Counted from the first letter of the stretch, positions 7,501-17,441 are shown. The stretch: 64,000 nucleotides of DNA from Coraliomargarita algicola (GCF_033878955.1 NZ_CP138858.1:4987001-5051000), one strand, 5' to 3'. A program made the numbers and translations. Notes: generated from the sequence alone by a model not told the origin.

Positions 7501-8277
7501 TTAATCAAACTTGGGTGCGGTGAGGTCCGGGTGTTCGACACGCATACAGCAGATGTCGCCGAAGGCCTGGTCTTGTTGAATTGAAATCTTATTTAAACGG
7601 GTTAATTCGAGCACGGCAAGGAAGGTTGCAACAATTGTGGTGATCGTTGTGGTGGACTCGAAGAGTTCTGAAAATAGAAAGCGGGGCTGATGCCGTATAC
7701 GCAGGAGCACGATTTCCATTCGGTCGGAGACAGTGACTTGCTCGGCATTGATTTGGCCTTCGTCGATACGTTCGGCTAGGCGGCGTAGAACTTGGTTGAA
7801 TGTGTTCCACAAGTCGACCCGATCGACGGGTTTGAGGGGGCGCTCAATCGCCTCGACGGCATCTTTGGGGCCAATGCGGGCGATGAGGTCGTTACTATTA
7901 AGGATTAGCTTACGGATATCTTCGGCAGCCTCTTTGAATTTGCGGTATTCGAGCAATTGCTGAACCAGTTCCCAGCGGGGATCGATATCTTCTTCCTCGA
8001 CGTCTTCATTGGCGCCTTGATCCTTTTTGGGGAGCAGCATACGGCTCTTGATGTACATCAAGGTGGAAGCCATCACGAAGAATTCGCCCGCGACTTCGAG
8101 GTCGAGTTTTTCCATCGAGCCGAGAATTTCAATATATTGCTCGGTAACGCGTGCGATCGGTATGTCGTAAATGTCGACTTCACTGCGTCGGATGAGGTAA
8201 AGCAATAAGTCCAGTGGCCCTTCAAATGCGGGCAGACGAATGGAAAAATCGTGATCCGGGATGAGTGCTTCTTCCAT
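7501..8277 (-). CDS. scpA: segregation and condensation protein A
   Basis: 258 residues. The kleisin subunit of the SMC-ScpAB complex bridges SMC heads and compacts chromosomes. The N-terminal SMC-binding part has PAFEGPLDLLLYLIRRSEVD and IYDIPIARVTEQYIE, the hallmark of ScpA, then FFVMASTLMYIKSRMLLP. The C-terminal winged-helix part ends FLAVLELTRLNKISIQQD. No scpB follows, unlike in many genomes. It starts 18 bp after lptD ends on the same strand. Confidence 0.93.
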   Translation of the reverse strand: MEEALIPDHDFSIRLPAFEGPLDLLLYLIRRSEVDIYDIPIARVTEQYIEILGSMEKLDLEVAGEFFVMASTLMYIKSRMLLPKKDQGANEDVEEEDIDPRWELVQQLLEYRKFKEAAEDIRKLILNSNDLIARIGPKDAVEAIERPLKPVDRVDLWNTFNQVLRRLAERIDEGQINAEQVTVSDRMEIVLLRIRHQPRFLFSELFESTTTITTIVATFLAVLELTRLNKISIQQDQAFGDICCMRVEHPDLTAPKFD

Positions 8278-8295
8278 GTCTGGGGGGCGAGTGTA

Positions 8296-10452
8296 TTATT
8301 CGCCGCTGGCGAGGCGCAGTTGGAGTTGAAATTCAACATCGCTCTCGCGACTGGCATCTTCGCGGAAGGTGATGGCGTAGACCAGCTCCCAAGTGCTGCC
8401 GATACGTGTGCGTAAGCCTAGCTTAATCTTGGTGAATTCACCTGTGTCAGCGTCAAAATTGACATCGGAGAGGAAGGCATAGCGTTCGTTGATGCGGTAA
8501 ATGAAATCCAATCGATATTGATCGATCCGTTGATTGAGTAAGTCGGTGGATAGGCCGAGTTCCCAAACCTCGCCACTCTGAATGGTGGTGCGGGTGCGTA
8601 GTTCTTCGAGCATTAAGCTCTCGGTTTTAAAGCGGCTCGCTAGGTCAAATTTGAGCCATGGTGCAGGGTTGAGCACCAGTTCTACCCAGGTGGCATTGAA
8701 GGTGTCTTCTTGGTCGCCGTCGTAGCGAAGGCTCTTTTCAAAGAGAATGTCTTGATAGAAGTTCAGTGCTGCTAGGGTGCGGGAGCCGTAGCCTTGGGCG
8801 CGTGTTTGGAATAGATTTTCGACTCCGAGTCGAACCAAGTGTGTGTCGGCTATTTGGTCGACGTTACGCAAGTCGCTGAGATCCAGTAGGGGCCGCTGCA
8901 AGTCGAATACCTCGCGGTCGATGGTGGCGATTTCGTTGATGTCATCCGGGTCAGAGAAGTAGCGATAGCGCAGCACGGGACGTACGAAATGGCGCAGGCC
9001 GTCGATGCCCCAGGTCTTGTTGACTGTGGGGTAGCTGGCGTAGGCACGGGCTTCCAGGTCGAAGCCGAGCTCGTAGATGTCGCGACTGAAGCTGTCTGCG
9101 TTTAAAGTGGCAGGCGGTGTGAAAAATCCAGGATCGAGTTGTTGGTTCTCATATTGTGTGAACCATGCGCCGGCCAGAGGCTTGAGTGTGAGCCAGTCGG
9201 TGAGCAGAAAGGGGCGTTCGATGCGGTAAGTCAGGTCGAAGCGGTCGGATTCTCCCTCAACGGTGAGTAAAGGGGCACTGTCGCCAAAGTCTTCGCTTAG
9301 GTGCACGTAACTCGCCGAGGCGCGGTGGTATGCGCCTGTATTGAAAATGGGAATTGGCAACAGGTCGAAACGGATTTCAGGGCTGCGTTCTTGTACGGTC
9401 TGAAATTGATTGGGATCGAAGCGTCCGAAGGCCGAGATTAGGTAATTATCACCGGCGTAGACGGCTTCTGCGAAGGAGTCGGGGCGTTCATTATCGCTAT
9501 ATATGTCGTCGCGGAAATCACGCGTGACTTCTGAGTCGGACCAATAGCTGATGGAGGCAGTGCCAGTGAACCGTTCGCCGATGTGGTGTTTGTGGCGCCA
9601 TTCGGCAAATCCGCGTTCGGCGTCAATTGGGTTGTCGAAGGCATCCAGCCCCCGCTCGGACTGGCTTCCATTGTCGTGGATGGCCCCAGTGCTGAGGGCA
9701 CCGACTATGCGTTGGCTGGAAGTGTTATAGGTGTATTGTGCGGTGGGGCCGGCTAAGACGCCCCGTTGGCTATAAACATCCAGATTGGCCCCTGCGCGTA
9801 GCCACGAGTTCACTGGAAATAAGGTTGTCGTTTGTAAGTAGTAGCCCAGTTCGCTGTCGGAGCCTGCGTTGAGGTCGACCATGTAGGGGGAGCCGGCTAA
9901 ATAGTGTCGGTAGCTCGGGATATAGAAAAAGGGCACAGTTCCGAGACGAAAGGTGGCACCATCCATGGAGACATATTGCTCCGTTTCGTTGCTGATATAG
10001 CGTACTTCGTTGGAGCTAGCGCTGAGTCCGAATTGGCTGGGGGCTCCGTAATAGAGTGTCGCGCCGTTGATTGTGGTGTCTTCGGTGGTGCCTCCGGCGC
10101 TGACGCCTGTCACGTAATAAGGCCATTGCCCTGTGCGTAGTAGATCGACTGAAAAAACGTTCTGTTGGCCATCGTAGCTGAGTCGATCGGCTAGCAGACG
10201 TCCGCCGTCGCGTGAAATGACCACGTTGCCATCGGCATCTGCCAACGAATATTCCTGGTAATAGGTGATTCGATCCGCTCGAATCCGGGTATGATCGAAG
10301 TCGAGACGGGCATCGCCGCGGGCGACCAAGCGTTGCGAAGCTTCATCGAACTCTAGGGGTTCCAGAGAGCTGAGTTCAGGTAGAGCCGCATTCAACGAAA
10401 TTGAAAGCGTCAGAGAAAAGAAAAGTGAGGTATTCCGAGCGTTAACTAGCAC
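8296..10452 (-). CDS. lptD: LPS-assembly protein LptD-like outer-membrane protein
   Basis: 718 residues, GTG start at 10452, with a signal peptide (LFFSLTLSISLNAALP). The N-terminal OstA/LptA-like domain (about residues 30-130) has LEFDEASQRLVARGDARL, IRADRITYYQEYSLADADG and GRLLADRLSYD. The rest is a beta-barrel with many aromatic-alternating strands and the LptD-like VPFFYIPSYRHYL. In Gram-negatives LptD places lipopolysaccharide in the outer leaflet. I see no cysteine pairs like those of E. coli LptD. Heads the minus-strand run with scpA. The 139 bp upstream, before the SGNH gene, should hold the promoter. Confidence 0.85.
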   Translation of the reverse strand: MLVNARNTSLFFSLTLSISLNAALPELSSLEPLEFDEASQRLVARGDARLDFDHTRIRADRITYYQEYSLADADGNVVISRDGGRLLADRLSYDGQQNVFSVDLLRTGQWPYYVTGVSAGGTTEDTTINGATLYYGAPSQFGLSASSNEVRYISNETEQYVSMDGATFRLGTVPFFYIPSYRHYLAGSPYMVDLNAGSDSELGYYLQTTTLFPVNSWLRAGANLDVYSQRGVLAGPTAQYTYNTSSQRIVGALSTGAIHDNGSQSERGLDAFDNPIDAERGFAEWRHKHHIGERFTGTASISYWSDSEVTRDFRDDIYSDNERPDSFAEAVYAGDNYLISAFGRFDPNQFQTVQERSPEIRFDLLPIPIFNTGAYHRASASYVHLSEDFGDSAPLLTVEGESDRFDLTYRIERPFLLTDWLTLKPLAGAWFTQYENQQLDPGFFTPPATLNADSFSRDIYELGFDLEARAYASYPTVNKTWGIDGLRHFVRPVLRYRYFSDPDDINEIATIDREVFDLQRPLLDLSDLRNVDQIADTHLVRLGVENLFQTRAQGYGSRTLAALNFYQDILFEKSLRYDGDQEDTFNATWVELVLNPAPWLKFDLASRFKTESLMLEELRTRTTIQSGEVWELGLSTDLLNQRIDQYRLDFIYRINERYAFLSDVNFDADTGEFTKIKLGLRTRIGSTWELVYAITFREDASRESDVEFQLQLRLASGE

Positions 10453-10591
10453 GGGGCGGGACTATGAGCCGCGTGTTTTGAGTGGACAAGTCTTTTATAC
10501 CTCATGTGTGCACTATACTGATTGCTTGCGGAGGCCTGGTTCAATGGCGGCGAGGCGTTGTTGTGATTTTCGTAAGCGCTCGCCATCGAAT

Positions 10592-11884
10592 TTATTCGAC
10601 GGATTCAATGACGATGCGGTGCTGGACAGGCACGACTTTTTGAGCGGTTGCTTCGACACGTTCGGCGGCGCGTTCGATGATCTTCGTTTTTTGCCAGGCA
10701 AAGAGTTCAGGCTTTTCATTGAAGGCTTCCGGGAAACCTTGTTCCCAATCCAAGAGCATCTTCAAGTGCGGACGAATGGTGCGAGATTCGTAGCCTTGTT
10801 GTGCATGGAGGGCGGTGACGACTTTTCTGAAGGCGGGATAGAAGGGGCTGTTCAGAAACTCGTCGGCGAGGTTGATGCCTTGCGCTAGTTCGGCAGCGGA
10901 GAAGACCTTGCTGTCCTCGCCCCAGGTCACTTTCATTTGTTGCGCGGGCGCATGCTTCACTACCAGCATGTATCGGTTGAGTTCTTGGTTGAATGGGATA
11001 AACTCCAACATGCCGATGCTTGAGTTGGGACTGCTGGGATCGCCGGCAAAGCAGAAGGGGTAGCGCGTGGATTCCAGATCAATCGCCCCGAGTTGAGCAG
11101 ACAGAATGGTGTGGCCGGATGTGGCGGTGGCGGTGTCAGTTTCGGCATCGTACGTGATGGTGCCGATCTGGCCATCGCAACCGAGCGCTTTCAAAAATGC
11201 GTAGGACATGATGAACTGACCATTATCACTGGCGTGTATGCCATCGCTGCCAGCCACGTAGTATTCGGGGCCATATTTGGCTTCGGCTTGATGAATGACT
11301 TCGAGCATGGGGGTGTGAATGTCGACAAAGATCAGGTTGTTGTGGGCTGCGATTTCGCGGGCAATGTCTGATAAGCTGCTCAGCGTTTGGTTGTAGATCT
11401 CGGCCGTCGTTGGCCGCCCTGAACGTGAAAACGTTTGCGGATCGACCGCGCCGGGACCGCCGAGCACGATGCGCCGCACTCCAGCAGCACGGAGTTCGTC
11501 GATGTATTTTTGAGTGGATTCACGAAAACGAAGAGCACGATCATCATTCAAAGCTTGATAGCCACCATCGTTCATTCCGTAGCAAGTCGTTACCACGTCC
11601 GGTTGAAAGGGCAGTACTTCGGAAATTAAGCGTTTCGAGAAGATGCTGGCGTTTTCACCACCTTGGCCGAGTTGCATGCTGCGCAGACCGCTTTCTGGTT
11701 GGCACATTAAAAAATACGCTGCCATGTTGACGGAGTATTTGCGTTGCTCGGTGATCGAGTCGCCGCAGATCGCGATCAAATCGTTCTCTTGTAAGGCGGG
11801 TGCAGCGCTAGTGATTGAGGGGAGTGATAAGGAGATGCTCAGTTGTAAACAGAGCAGGTTAAAGCAGGTTTTGTAGTGGATCAT
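10592..11884 (-). CDS. secreted SGNH/GDSL hydrolase
   Basis: 430 residues with a signal peptide (LLCLQLSISLSLPSITSAAPA). Block I is AICGDSITEQ near residue 38 (nucleophile Ser), block II gives the Gly of LGQGGENASIF, block III is TCYGMNDGG and block V is SDGIHAS, supplying Asp and His, so the catalytic set is complete. A beta-rich C-terminal part follows the hydrolase domain. Members deacetylate or de-esterify plant and algal polysaccharides; the substrate is not evident here. It lies downstream of the FAD oxidoreductase at 12025-13590 on the same strand, 140 bp away, and so probably belongs to the regulator-linked carbohydrate set. Confidence 0.85.
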   Translation of the reverse strand: MIHYKTCFNLLCLQLSISLSLPSITSAAPALQENDLIAICGDSITEQRKYSVNMAAYFLMCQPESGLRSMQLGQGGENASIFSKRLISEVLPFQPDVVTTCYGMNDGGYQALNDDRALRFRESTQKYIDELRAAGVRRIVLGGPGAVDPQTFSRSGRPTTAEIYNQTLSSLSDIAREIAAHNNLIFVDIHTPMLEVIHQAEAKYGPEYYVAGSDGIHASDNGQFIMSYAFLKALGCDGQIGTITYDAETDTATATSGHTILSAQLGAIDLESTRYPFCFAGDPSSPNSSIGMLEFIPFNQELNRYMLVVKHAPAQQMKVTWGEDSKVFSAAELAQGINLADEFLNSPFYPAFRKVVTALHAQQGYESRTIRPHLKMLLDWEQGFPEAFNEKPELFAWQKTKIIERAAERVEATAQKVVPVQHRIVIESVE

Positions 11885-12024
11885 TTCGAATGAAAGGGTG
11901 GGGCGTGCTGGTGGGGACAGGAATCAAATTGACGACATAATACGACGTCGAATTAATGGTTTGTCAATTTTGTATTAGAGGGAAATAGTTGGCCGAGCAT
12001 AGCAAAGCTAGGTGGGCCTCAGAA

Positions 12025-13590
12025 TTATTCGCCCGCTTGGATGTCGTTAACCATCGGGACTGGTTCGACGATTTGATTGACTTGGCGTAGGCGAGATTTG
12101 AGCTTGGTATAGGAGACCGCTTGCACATCGACACGGTTTTTAATCGCAATTGTGGCTGCTTCAACAGCGGACTGTGCCAAGATCATAAAGACAGGTTCCA
12201 TCCGGATGGAACCAAAAGCTATGTGCGATGCCGAGAGGCAGTAAGGAACGAACAGGTTGGTGCATTCTCCACGTTTGGGTACGATACACTGGTAGGAGAT
12301 AGGATAGGGCGGGCCGGAGTGGATTTGTACATCGCCTTCGTTGCGAACTTTGCCGTCGACGACGATGCGGCGGCAATTGTGGGAGTCCATTACGTATGCG
12401 GCGAGTCCGATGGCATCTGAAATAATTTCGTAACCGGTGCAGTGATGTTCGGTCATGACCACATCGCTAACCATTCGTCGTGCCTCGCGGACATAGAGAG
12501 CGGGAGGGAAGTGATCACTCTCCTTGAAAGCCTCTGCGTTCCATCCGAAGGTGCGGAAGCGATTTTGAAAGCTCTTGTCGACCGATGGGTCAGTGAGCCA
12601 GAACCATAGCAGCCCTTTGGTCCAGGTGACGTGTGCTTGAAAGATTTTTTCCCGTTCGGCGTAAGAGGCTTCAGGGTAGTCGTGATTCATACCGATGTAG
12701 TCGGAGGAAATCGCACCCCAATTGTTCATGTCGTATACGTCGTTGACCAGGCGGTCAAATTTATCGAATTCCGGGATGTAGCCGGCTTGGCAATAGCGAC
12801 GTAATAGCTCGTAATCAGCTGGATTGTAATTTTCCGGCTGGGTGAATGGCACGCGTTTAGTGGCGTCGTCGGTCAGGCACAGCCGGAAGTTGTAAGCTTG
12901 CACACGGTGGTCGCCTTTACCCTGTTGGTAGGGGCCATCGTCGATGCCTGGCAGCAGACCACTGGCGGGATCGCCGGGGACTATGTATGGATCGACATCA
13001 AAGTTGAACTGATGCTTGTCCAGCATTTGCTGGCCATTGTAGGTTTCTCCATAGACATCATTATCTTCACGTCCAACGGTATAGCTGACCCCAGCTTTCG
13101 CCATTAGGTCTCCTTCGTAGCTTGTGTCGATAAACTGTTTTGCCTGAACGGTGATTCCGTTTAGAGTCGTGATCTGTTTTATGCGGCCCTGGTGCATTTG
13201 CACGGTGTCCAAAAAACTGCCGAAATGGCATACGATGTTCATCTCATCGAGCCATTCTTCGAAAACACTGCGGGCCACTTGAGGTTCGAAGAGCCATGCT
13301 TCGTCCTGCCCATACTTCTTACCCATGCGTTCATAAAACTGGCGTGCGAGCCCACCAATGGCAAATTTGTTGCCGATGTCGCTGTATCCCAGGCCGCCCG
13401 AGGTGAGTCCTCCTAGATGATTGCTTGGCTCCAGTAGAGTGACCGTTTGCCCATTTTTACGCGCAGTGAGTGCGGCAATGACTCCGCCAGAGTTGCCACC
13501 ATAGACACAGATGTCGGTCTTAAAGGTGCGCGCGGCTGAGCGCTTGGGAGCTTGGTCGTCGTTTGGCTGAAAGGATTCGGCTTGAATCAT
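12025..13590 (-). CDS. FAD-dependent oxidoreductase (FAD_oxidored family)
   Basis: About 521 residues. The N-terminal Rossmann motif is CVYGGNSGGVIAALTARKNG with the family signature LEPSNHLGGLTSGGLGYSD. Later come FIDTSYEGDLMAKAGVSYTVGRE and a C-terminal FAD-closing part (SASHIAFGSIRMEPVFM). Enzymes of this family are very common next to glycoside hydrolases and sulfatases in Verrucomicrobia and Planctomycetes; the reaction is mostly unknown but probably oxidises a sugar or uronate. It has no signal peptide. An in-frame ATG at 13629 would add 13 residues; MIQAESF at 13590 is preferred. It lies just downstream of the regulator gene (13695-14861). Confidence 0.85.
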   Translation of the reverse strand: MIQAESFQPNDDQAPKRSAARTFKTDICVYGGNSGGVIAALTARKNGQTVTLLEPSNHLGGLTSGGLGYSDIGNKFAIGGLARQFYERMGKKYGQDEAWLFEPQVARSVFEEWLDEMNIVCHFGSFLDTVQMHQGRIKQITTLNGITVQAKQFIDTSYEGDLMAKAGVSYTVGREDNDVYGETYNGQQMLDKHQFNFDVDPYIVPGDPASGLLPGIDDGPYQQGKGDHRVQAYNFRLCLTDDATKRVPFTQPENYNPADYELLRRYCQAGYIPEFDKFDRLVNDVYDMNNWGAISSDYIGMNHDYPEASYAEREKIFQAHVTWTKGLLWFWLTDPSVDKSFQNRFRTFGWNAEAFKESDHFPPALYVREARRMVSDVVMTEHHCTGYEIISDAIGLAAYVMDSHNCRRIVVDGKVRNEGDVQIHSGPPYPISYQCIVPKRGECTNLFVPYCLSASHIAFGSIRMEPVFMILAQSAVEAATIAIKNRVDVQAVSYTKLKSRLRQVNQIVEPVPMVNDIQAGE

Positions 13591-13694
13591 GTAGTGAGTC
13601 TCTAGGGTGTTTCTGATTTTATCAATCAAAGATACTTGGTAATCTTAAGCATTCATTTAACAAATTTATGCATTTTGTTAGAATGTCGTGAAGT

Positions 13695-14861
13695 TTAGAA
13701 AGATGTCTTGCAAGCTTTTCCAAATGCGGCGGGCGTTTGATTATGATGTTTTTTGAATAGTAATTCCAGTGAGCGTGTGGTTGAGAAGCCGCAGGCCTGG
13801 GTGATGTCTGCCACCGTTCGGTTCGTGTTGGCGAGTAAGTGTTCGGCTTCTTCCAGCCGACGTAGATCGATTAACTCACGTAGTGATAGGTTGGACTCTT
13901 CGCGTATTTTACGCTCTAGTGTCCGGCGTGAGATCGGGCAGTGTCGGAGCCATGTTTGCACATTTAGTTGAGCGATGGGGATCGCGTGGAAGGCCTTGAT
14001 CATCGGCTCCAGTTCGGAGTTGGTTGTTATTTGGAGGAGAGTTGAACGGCGGCGGTTCACGCCTACTGGGGAAAAGGGGCGCGGCAGTTGGGGCGGTTTG
14101 CCCAGTTCCAAGGCTTCAACCCACTGTGCCGCTGCTTTGCCGATCTCTTTAAATCTCAGCACCACGCTATCTAGATTAGGCCAAGCGGCCATGCATATGT
14201 CAGATTCGTTATTGGTGCCGACGATCCCGAGCTTGCCTGGGATTTTTATGTTCTTACGAAAGCACGCTTCAGTAATCCAGAGTGCAATGAAGTCGGACCA
14301 TGCGTAGATGCCAGTGGAGGGGGGCAGGTTATCCAGCCACTTTTCCAGAGCGGGATCTTCTGCGGCATAGAGGCGTGAGCGTGAGCCACCTTGGGGGCTG
14401 TCTGTGTAGAGGATGACTTTGATACCGGCTGCTTGCATGGATTGGCAAAATCCTTGCATGCGGCGCACCGAGCCAGTGTGATTCGATTGGTAGATACACG
14501 CGGCATTCCGATATCCGGCTTTGCGTAAGTGGGCGGCAGCCGTGGCGCCTACGGCATATTCATCCATCCCGATCCAAGGGAGCTGGCCGGTATTGGAGAG
14601 CGACATCGTGTAGAGTATGTTGATGTTTGTGTGGGCGCATCGCTCGATTGTTTGCGACTCAGAGGTTAGAATCATGGCATCGGGTTGCCATTTTATGGCC
14701 GCTTCCAGTCCTTCTGGGCTGCTGTCTGCCTGCATGACTAGCCAATCTTTGGTCGGACGGATCGTGTGGTAGAACCCTGCTAGGAAATCTCGGGCAACTG
14801 AGTATTGGGTGTTTAAAGATAGGACGACTCGGAAGTGTTTCTTTTTGGGGTAAGGATGCAT
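13695..14861 (-). CDS. XylR-type transcriptional regulator (LacI-like sensor + AraC HTH)
   Basis: 388 residues from the ATG at 14861, preceded by GAAGAAA as a likely ribosome site. Residues 1-270 form a periplasmic-binding/LacI-type sugar sensor (KHFRVVLSLNTQYSVARDFL, LPWIGMDEYAVGATAAAHL, GKLGIVGTNNES). The C-terminal 110 residues are an AraC-type double helix-turn-helix (ISRRTLERKIREES, then VADITQACGFSTTRSLELLF). Same plan as E. coli XylR, which binds xylose. It diverges from the FAD oxidoreductase and GH2 pair at 15052 and heads the minus-strand FAD oxidoreductase and SGNH genes, so it probably controls both arms. Upstream frame extension to 14984 is not supported by family features. Confidence 0.9.
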   Translation of the reverse strand: MHPYPKKKHFRVVLSLNTQYSVARDFLAGFYHTIRPTKDWLVMQADSSPEGLEAAIKWQPDAMILTSESQTIERCAHTNINILYTMSLSNTGQLPWIGMDEYAVGATAAAHLRKAGYRNAACIYQSNHTGSVRRMQGFCQSMQAAGIKVILYTDSPQGGSRSRLYAAEDPALEKWLDNLPPSTGIYAWSDFIALWITEACFRKNIKIPGKLGIVGTNNESDICMAAWPNLDSVVLRFKEIGKAAAQWVEALELGKPPQLPRPFSPVGVNRRRSTLLQITTNSELEPMIKAFHAIPIAQLNVQTWLRHCPISRRTLERKIREESNLSLRELIDLRRLEEAEHLLANTNRTVADITQACGFSTTRSLELLFKKHHNQTPAAFGKACKTSF

Positions 14862-14898
14862 TTTTCTTCGGTCGGGGTGACGTGATTGTATGCGAAAT

Positions 14899-14979
14899 GG
14901 ATAAAAAGTATCTTGCTCTAAATATCGTTCGAGGCAACTTTTATCCTGTCTATACCTACTTAATAAACCCAGCAAGATA
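14899..14979. promoter_or_regulatory. inverted repeats in the divergent regulator promoter
   Basis: Between the divergent genes at 14861 and 15052 lie two nested inverted repeats: GGATAAAAAGT (14899-14909) with ACTTTTATCC (14937-14946), one base inserted, and TATCTTGCT (14909-14917) with AGCAAGATA (14971-14979), perfect 9 bp. They are candidate operators for the XylR-type regulator. Binding is inferred from position only. Confidence 0.4.
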
Positions 14980-15051
14980 AGCAAACCGGCGAGCGATAAC
15001 CGGAGGCCGTGTGATTGCCCGTAAGCACGAATACTTTGCGAGCAAATACCT

Positions 15052-17406
15052 ATGAAGCAAATTGAAGAACATTATGATGTCGTCGTATGTGGTGGCGGTT
15101 TAGCTGGCTTGAGTGCTGCGGTCGCGGCGGCGCGTGAAGGTGTGCGAACTTGCTTGATCCAGGATCGCCCGGTGTTGGGAGGGAATTCGTCGAGTGAAAT
15201 TCGGGTGACACCGCATGGTGCGGCCGCCTGTCATGCGTATGCTCGTGAGACGGGTATTCTTTCTGAATTGTTGATCGAGGAGCGCGCAAGGAACCATCAG
15301 GAAACGATGGAGACTGGCGGAATGAACAGCGTGTGGGATATGGTGCTCTATGATCTGGCGGTGAGTACGCCTAATCTTAGCTTACATCTGAACACGAGTA
15401 TTTTGAATGTCGTTATGCATGGGGCTCAAAATGGTTCGGCGCCTGTTGGTGCATCGGAGCCGGCACACATACAGCATGGCTACTATCATCGTCCAGCTTG
15501 TAATACATCGAATCGTATCGCAGCGGTACGTTGTCAGGTCAATCATGCGGAGCTGGACTTGCTGATCGGAGCTAAGATCTTTATCGACGCCAGTGGTGAT
15601 GGAATTGTGGCTGATTTAGCGGGGTGTGAGTGGCGCATGGGTGCTGAGAGTCGTGATGAGTTTAATGAGCCCCATGGCTTGGATCAGGCATCGACGGGAG
15701 TGATGGGGAATTCGATCCATTTTCGCACCCGTGATACCGGGCGCCCGTGCGCATATCGACCACCGTCTTGGGCGGTCGAGCATCGGGATGCGAAGTATTT
15801 CCAATGTCATAAACGCTCGTATCAGGATGCTCGTGGTGGATTTTGGTGGTTTGAAATCAGTGCGCCCTGGCATACGATTTACGACAGTGAGAAAATTCGA
15901 CATGAATTAACGCGACACGTCCTAGGCATTTGGGATTGGATGAAGAATCGTGATCCTGAAATGAAGGAAAAATTGGTGAACCACGCGATCGACTGGATTG
16001 GCCAGGTGCCTGGAAAGCGGGAGAGTCGCCGGATTATGGGACGCTATTTGTTGACCGAGAATGATGCACTGGAGAAACGTGCATTTGAGGATGAGATCGC
16101 CTATGGTGGCTGGTATGTGGATTTGCACCATCCTGGGGGATTATTATTGGATGGAAGCGAAGGTGAAGTGCCGGAAGAGCATTATAATCCTAGAGTGAAT
16201 TGCGGCCCCTATCGTATTCCGTTGCGAATGTTGATCTCCAAGGATCTTGATAACTTATTAATGGCCGGGCGAAATATCAGTGCGACGCACGTCGGTCTGG
16301 GGACGGTACGTGTGATGGGCACGACTGCTTTGACCGGGCAGGCAGCAGGCGTGACAGCCGCCGTGGCTGTAGGCCAAGAATGTGAAGTGCCGGCGGTCGC
16401 TCAGCAATATATGCAGCAGGTGCAGCAAACTCTGTTGCGTGCAGGTTGCTTTTTACTTTCGGCTAAAAACGAGGATGTTAAAGATCTCGCATTGCAGGCT
16501 CAGGCACGCGCGTCCAGTGAGGCCAGTTTTGAACTCGTAGAACCTTGCTATAGTCAGGATTCGGCGCTTCAGCAGTATTGGATGTCTGCTGATCGAATTA
16601 GGCAGTTGCGCTCACAATGGATTGCTATTTCCACGCCGCAACTTGAGTCTGTGGGGCTGTATTTGACGAATCAAGAGGCGTCATCGCAGAAACTACGATT
16701 GCGATTGGTGCAGGCCGAGCATATTTGGGATTATCCTTTTGACGGTGATCTAAACATACTTGCCGAAGTTCATTTGAATGTGCCTGCGAATCATCACGGT
16801 TGGCTGGATTGGCCTTGTCATGTGCAGACGACAGGATCTTGCGCTTATGTGCGTTTGGACGTTATGTCAAATGATGCTCTGGTTTGGCATACCGCGGCTC
16901 ATACCATACCTGGTTTTCCTGCCGCTTTTGAATTCCAGCCAGGTCAAATGCAGCGTTGGCGGGAGGCATGTACCAATGCCATACGAGTGGTGCCGGCGCA
17001 ATCTGTCTGGCCTGCTGCGAGCGTCTTGAGTGGGGTGACGCGTCCATATCGTGCGACAAACGTCTGGCGTTCTGATGCGGCAGAAACCCTGCCGCAGAGC
17101 TTGGAACTTGTTTGGGATGACGAAATTTGCTGCTCCAGAGTCGAGCTCACGTTTCCAGGTAACATTTTACTGGAACATCATAAATATCCGCCATTTTGGT
17201 GTGATCCTCAGTTGCCCACGGAATATGAATTGCAGTGTTGGGATGGAGGCGCTTGGCGATGCGTGTTGCAGGTGACCGGCAACTACCAGCGGCAGCGTAT
17301 TCATCGTTTCGATGCGACGATTACAACACGGCGTCTAAGGGTTGTTGTGACGCGGACAGGAGGAGATCCTTCCGCTGCTATCACAGAGATTCGTTGCTAT
17401 GCCTGA
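15052..17406 (+). CDS. FAD-dependent oxidoreductase with C-terminal beta-rich extension
   Basis: 784 residues. The FAD_oxidored part (about residues 1-465) has YDVVVCGGGLAGLSAAVAAA, RPVLGGNSSSEIRV, and the C-terminal FAD clasp MAGRNISATHVGLGTVRVMG. Residues from about 480 on are a beta-rich module of over 300 residues with the feel of two carbohydrate-binding sandwiches (ending VVVTRTGGDPSAAITEIRCYA). It has no signal peptide. It is only distantly like the 12025-13590 enzyme, so the two are probably not recent duplicates. It is followed 35 bp later by the beta-glucuronidase, suggesting it acts on a released sugar or uronate, or on the oligosaccharide end. The reaction is unknown. Confidence 0.85.
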   Translation: MKQIEEHYDVVVCGGGLAGLSAAVAAAREGVRTCLIQDRPVLGGNSSSEIRVTPHGAAACHAYARETGILSELLIEERARNHQETMETGGMNSVWDMVLYDLAVSTPNLSLHLNTSILNVVMHGAQNGSAPVGASEPAHIQHGYYHRPACNTSNRIAAVRCQVNHAELDLLIGAKIFIDASGDGIVADLAGCEWRMGAESRDEFNEPHGLDQASTGVMGNSIHFRTRDTGRPCAYRPPSWAVEHRDAKYFQCHKRSYQDARGGFWWFEISAPWHTIYDSEKIRHELTRHVLGIWDWMKNRDPEMKEKLVNHAIDWIGQVPGKRESRRIMGRYLLTENDALEKRAFEDEIAYGGWYVDLHHPGGLLLDGSEGEVPEEHYNPRVNCGPYRIPLRMLISKDLDNLLMAGRNISATHVGLGTVRVMGTTALTGQAAGVTAAVAVGQECEVPAVAQQYMQQVQQTLLRAGCFLLSAKNEDVKDLALQAQARASSEASFELVEPCYSQDSALQQYWMSADRIRQLRSQWIAISTPQLESVGLYLTNQEASSQKLRLRLVQAEHIWDYPFDGDLNILAEVHLNVPANHHGWLDWPCHVQTTGSCAYVRLDVMSNDALVWHTAAHTIPGFPAAFEFQPGQMQRWREACTNAIRVVPAQSVWPAASVLSGVTRPYRATNVWRSDAAETLPQSLELVWDDEICCSRVELTFPGNILLEHHKYPPFWCDPQLPTEYELQCWDGGAWRCVLQVTGNYQRQRIHRFDATITTRRLRVVVTRTGGDPSAAITEIRCYA

Positions 17407-17441
17407 GGGCGTGTCGAATCGATTTATTGAAGTTTTTTATT

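Noticed and set aside
17235..17441. Longer start for the beta-glucuronidase
   Set aside because: It would overlap 172 bases of the preceding gene and add 69 residues unlike GH2. The ATG at 17442 begins right at the conserved jelly-roll start.
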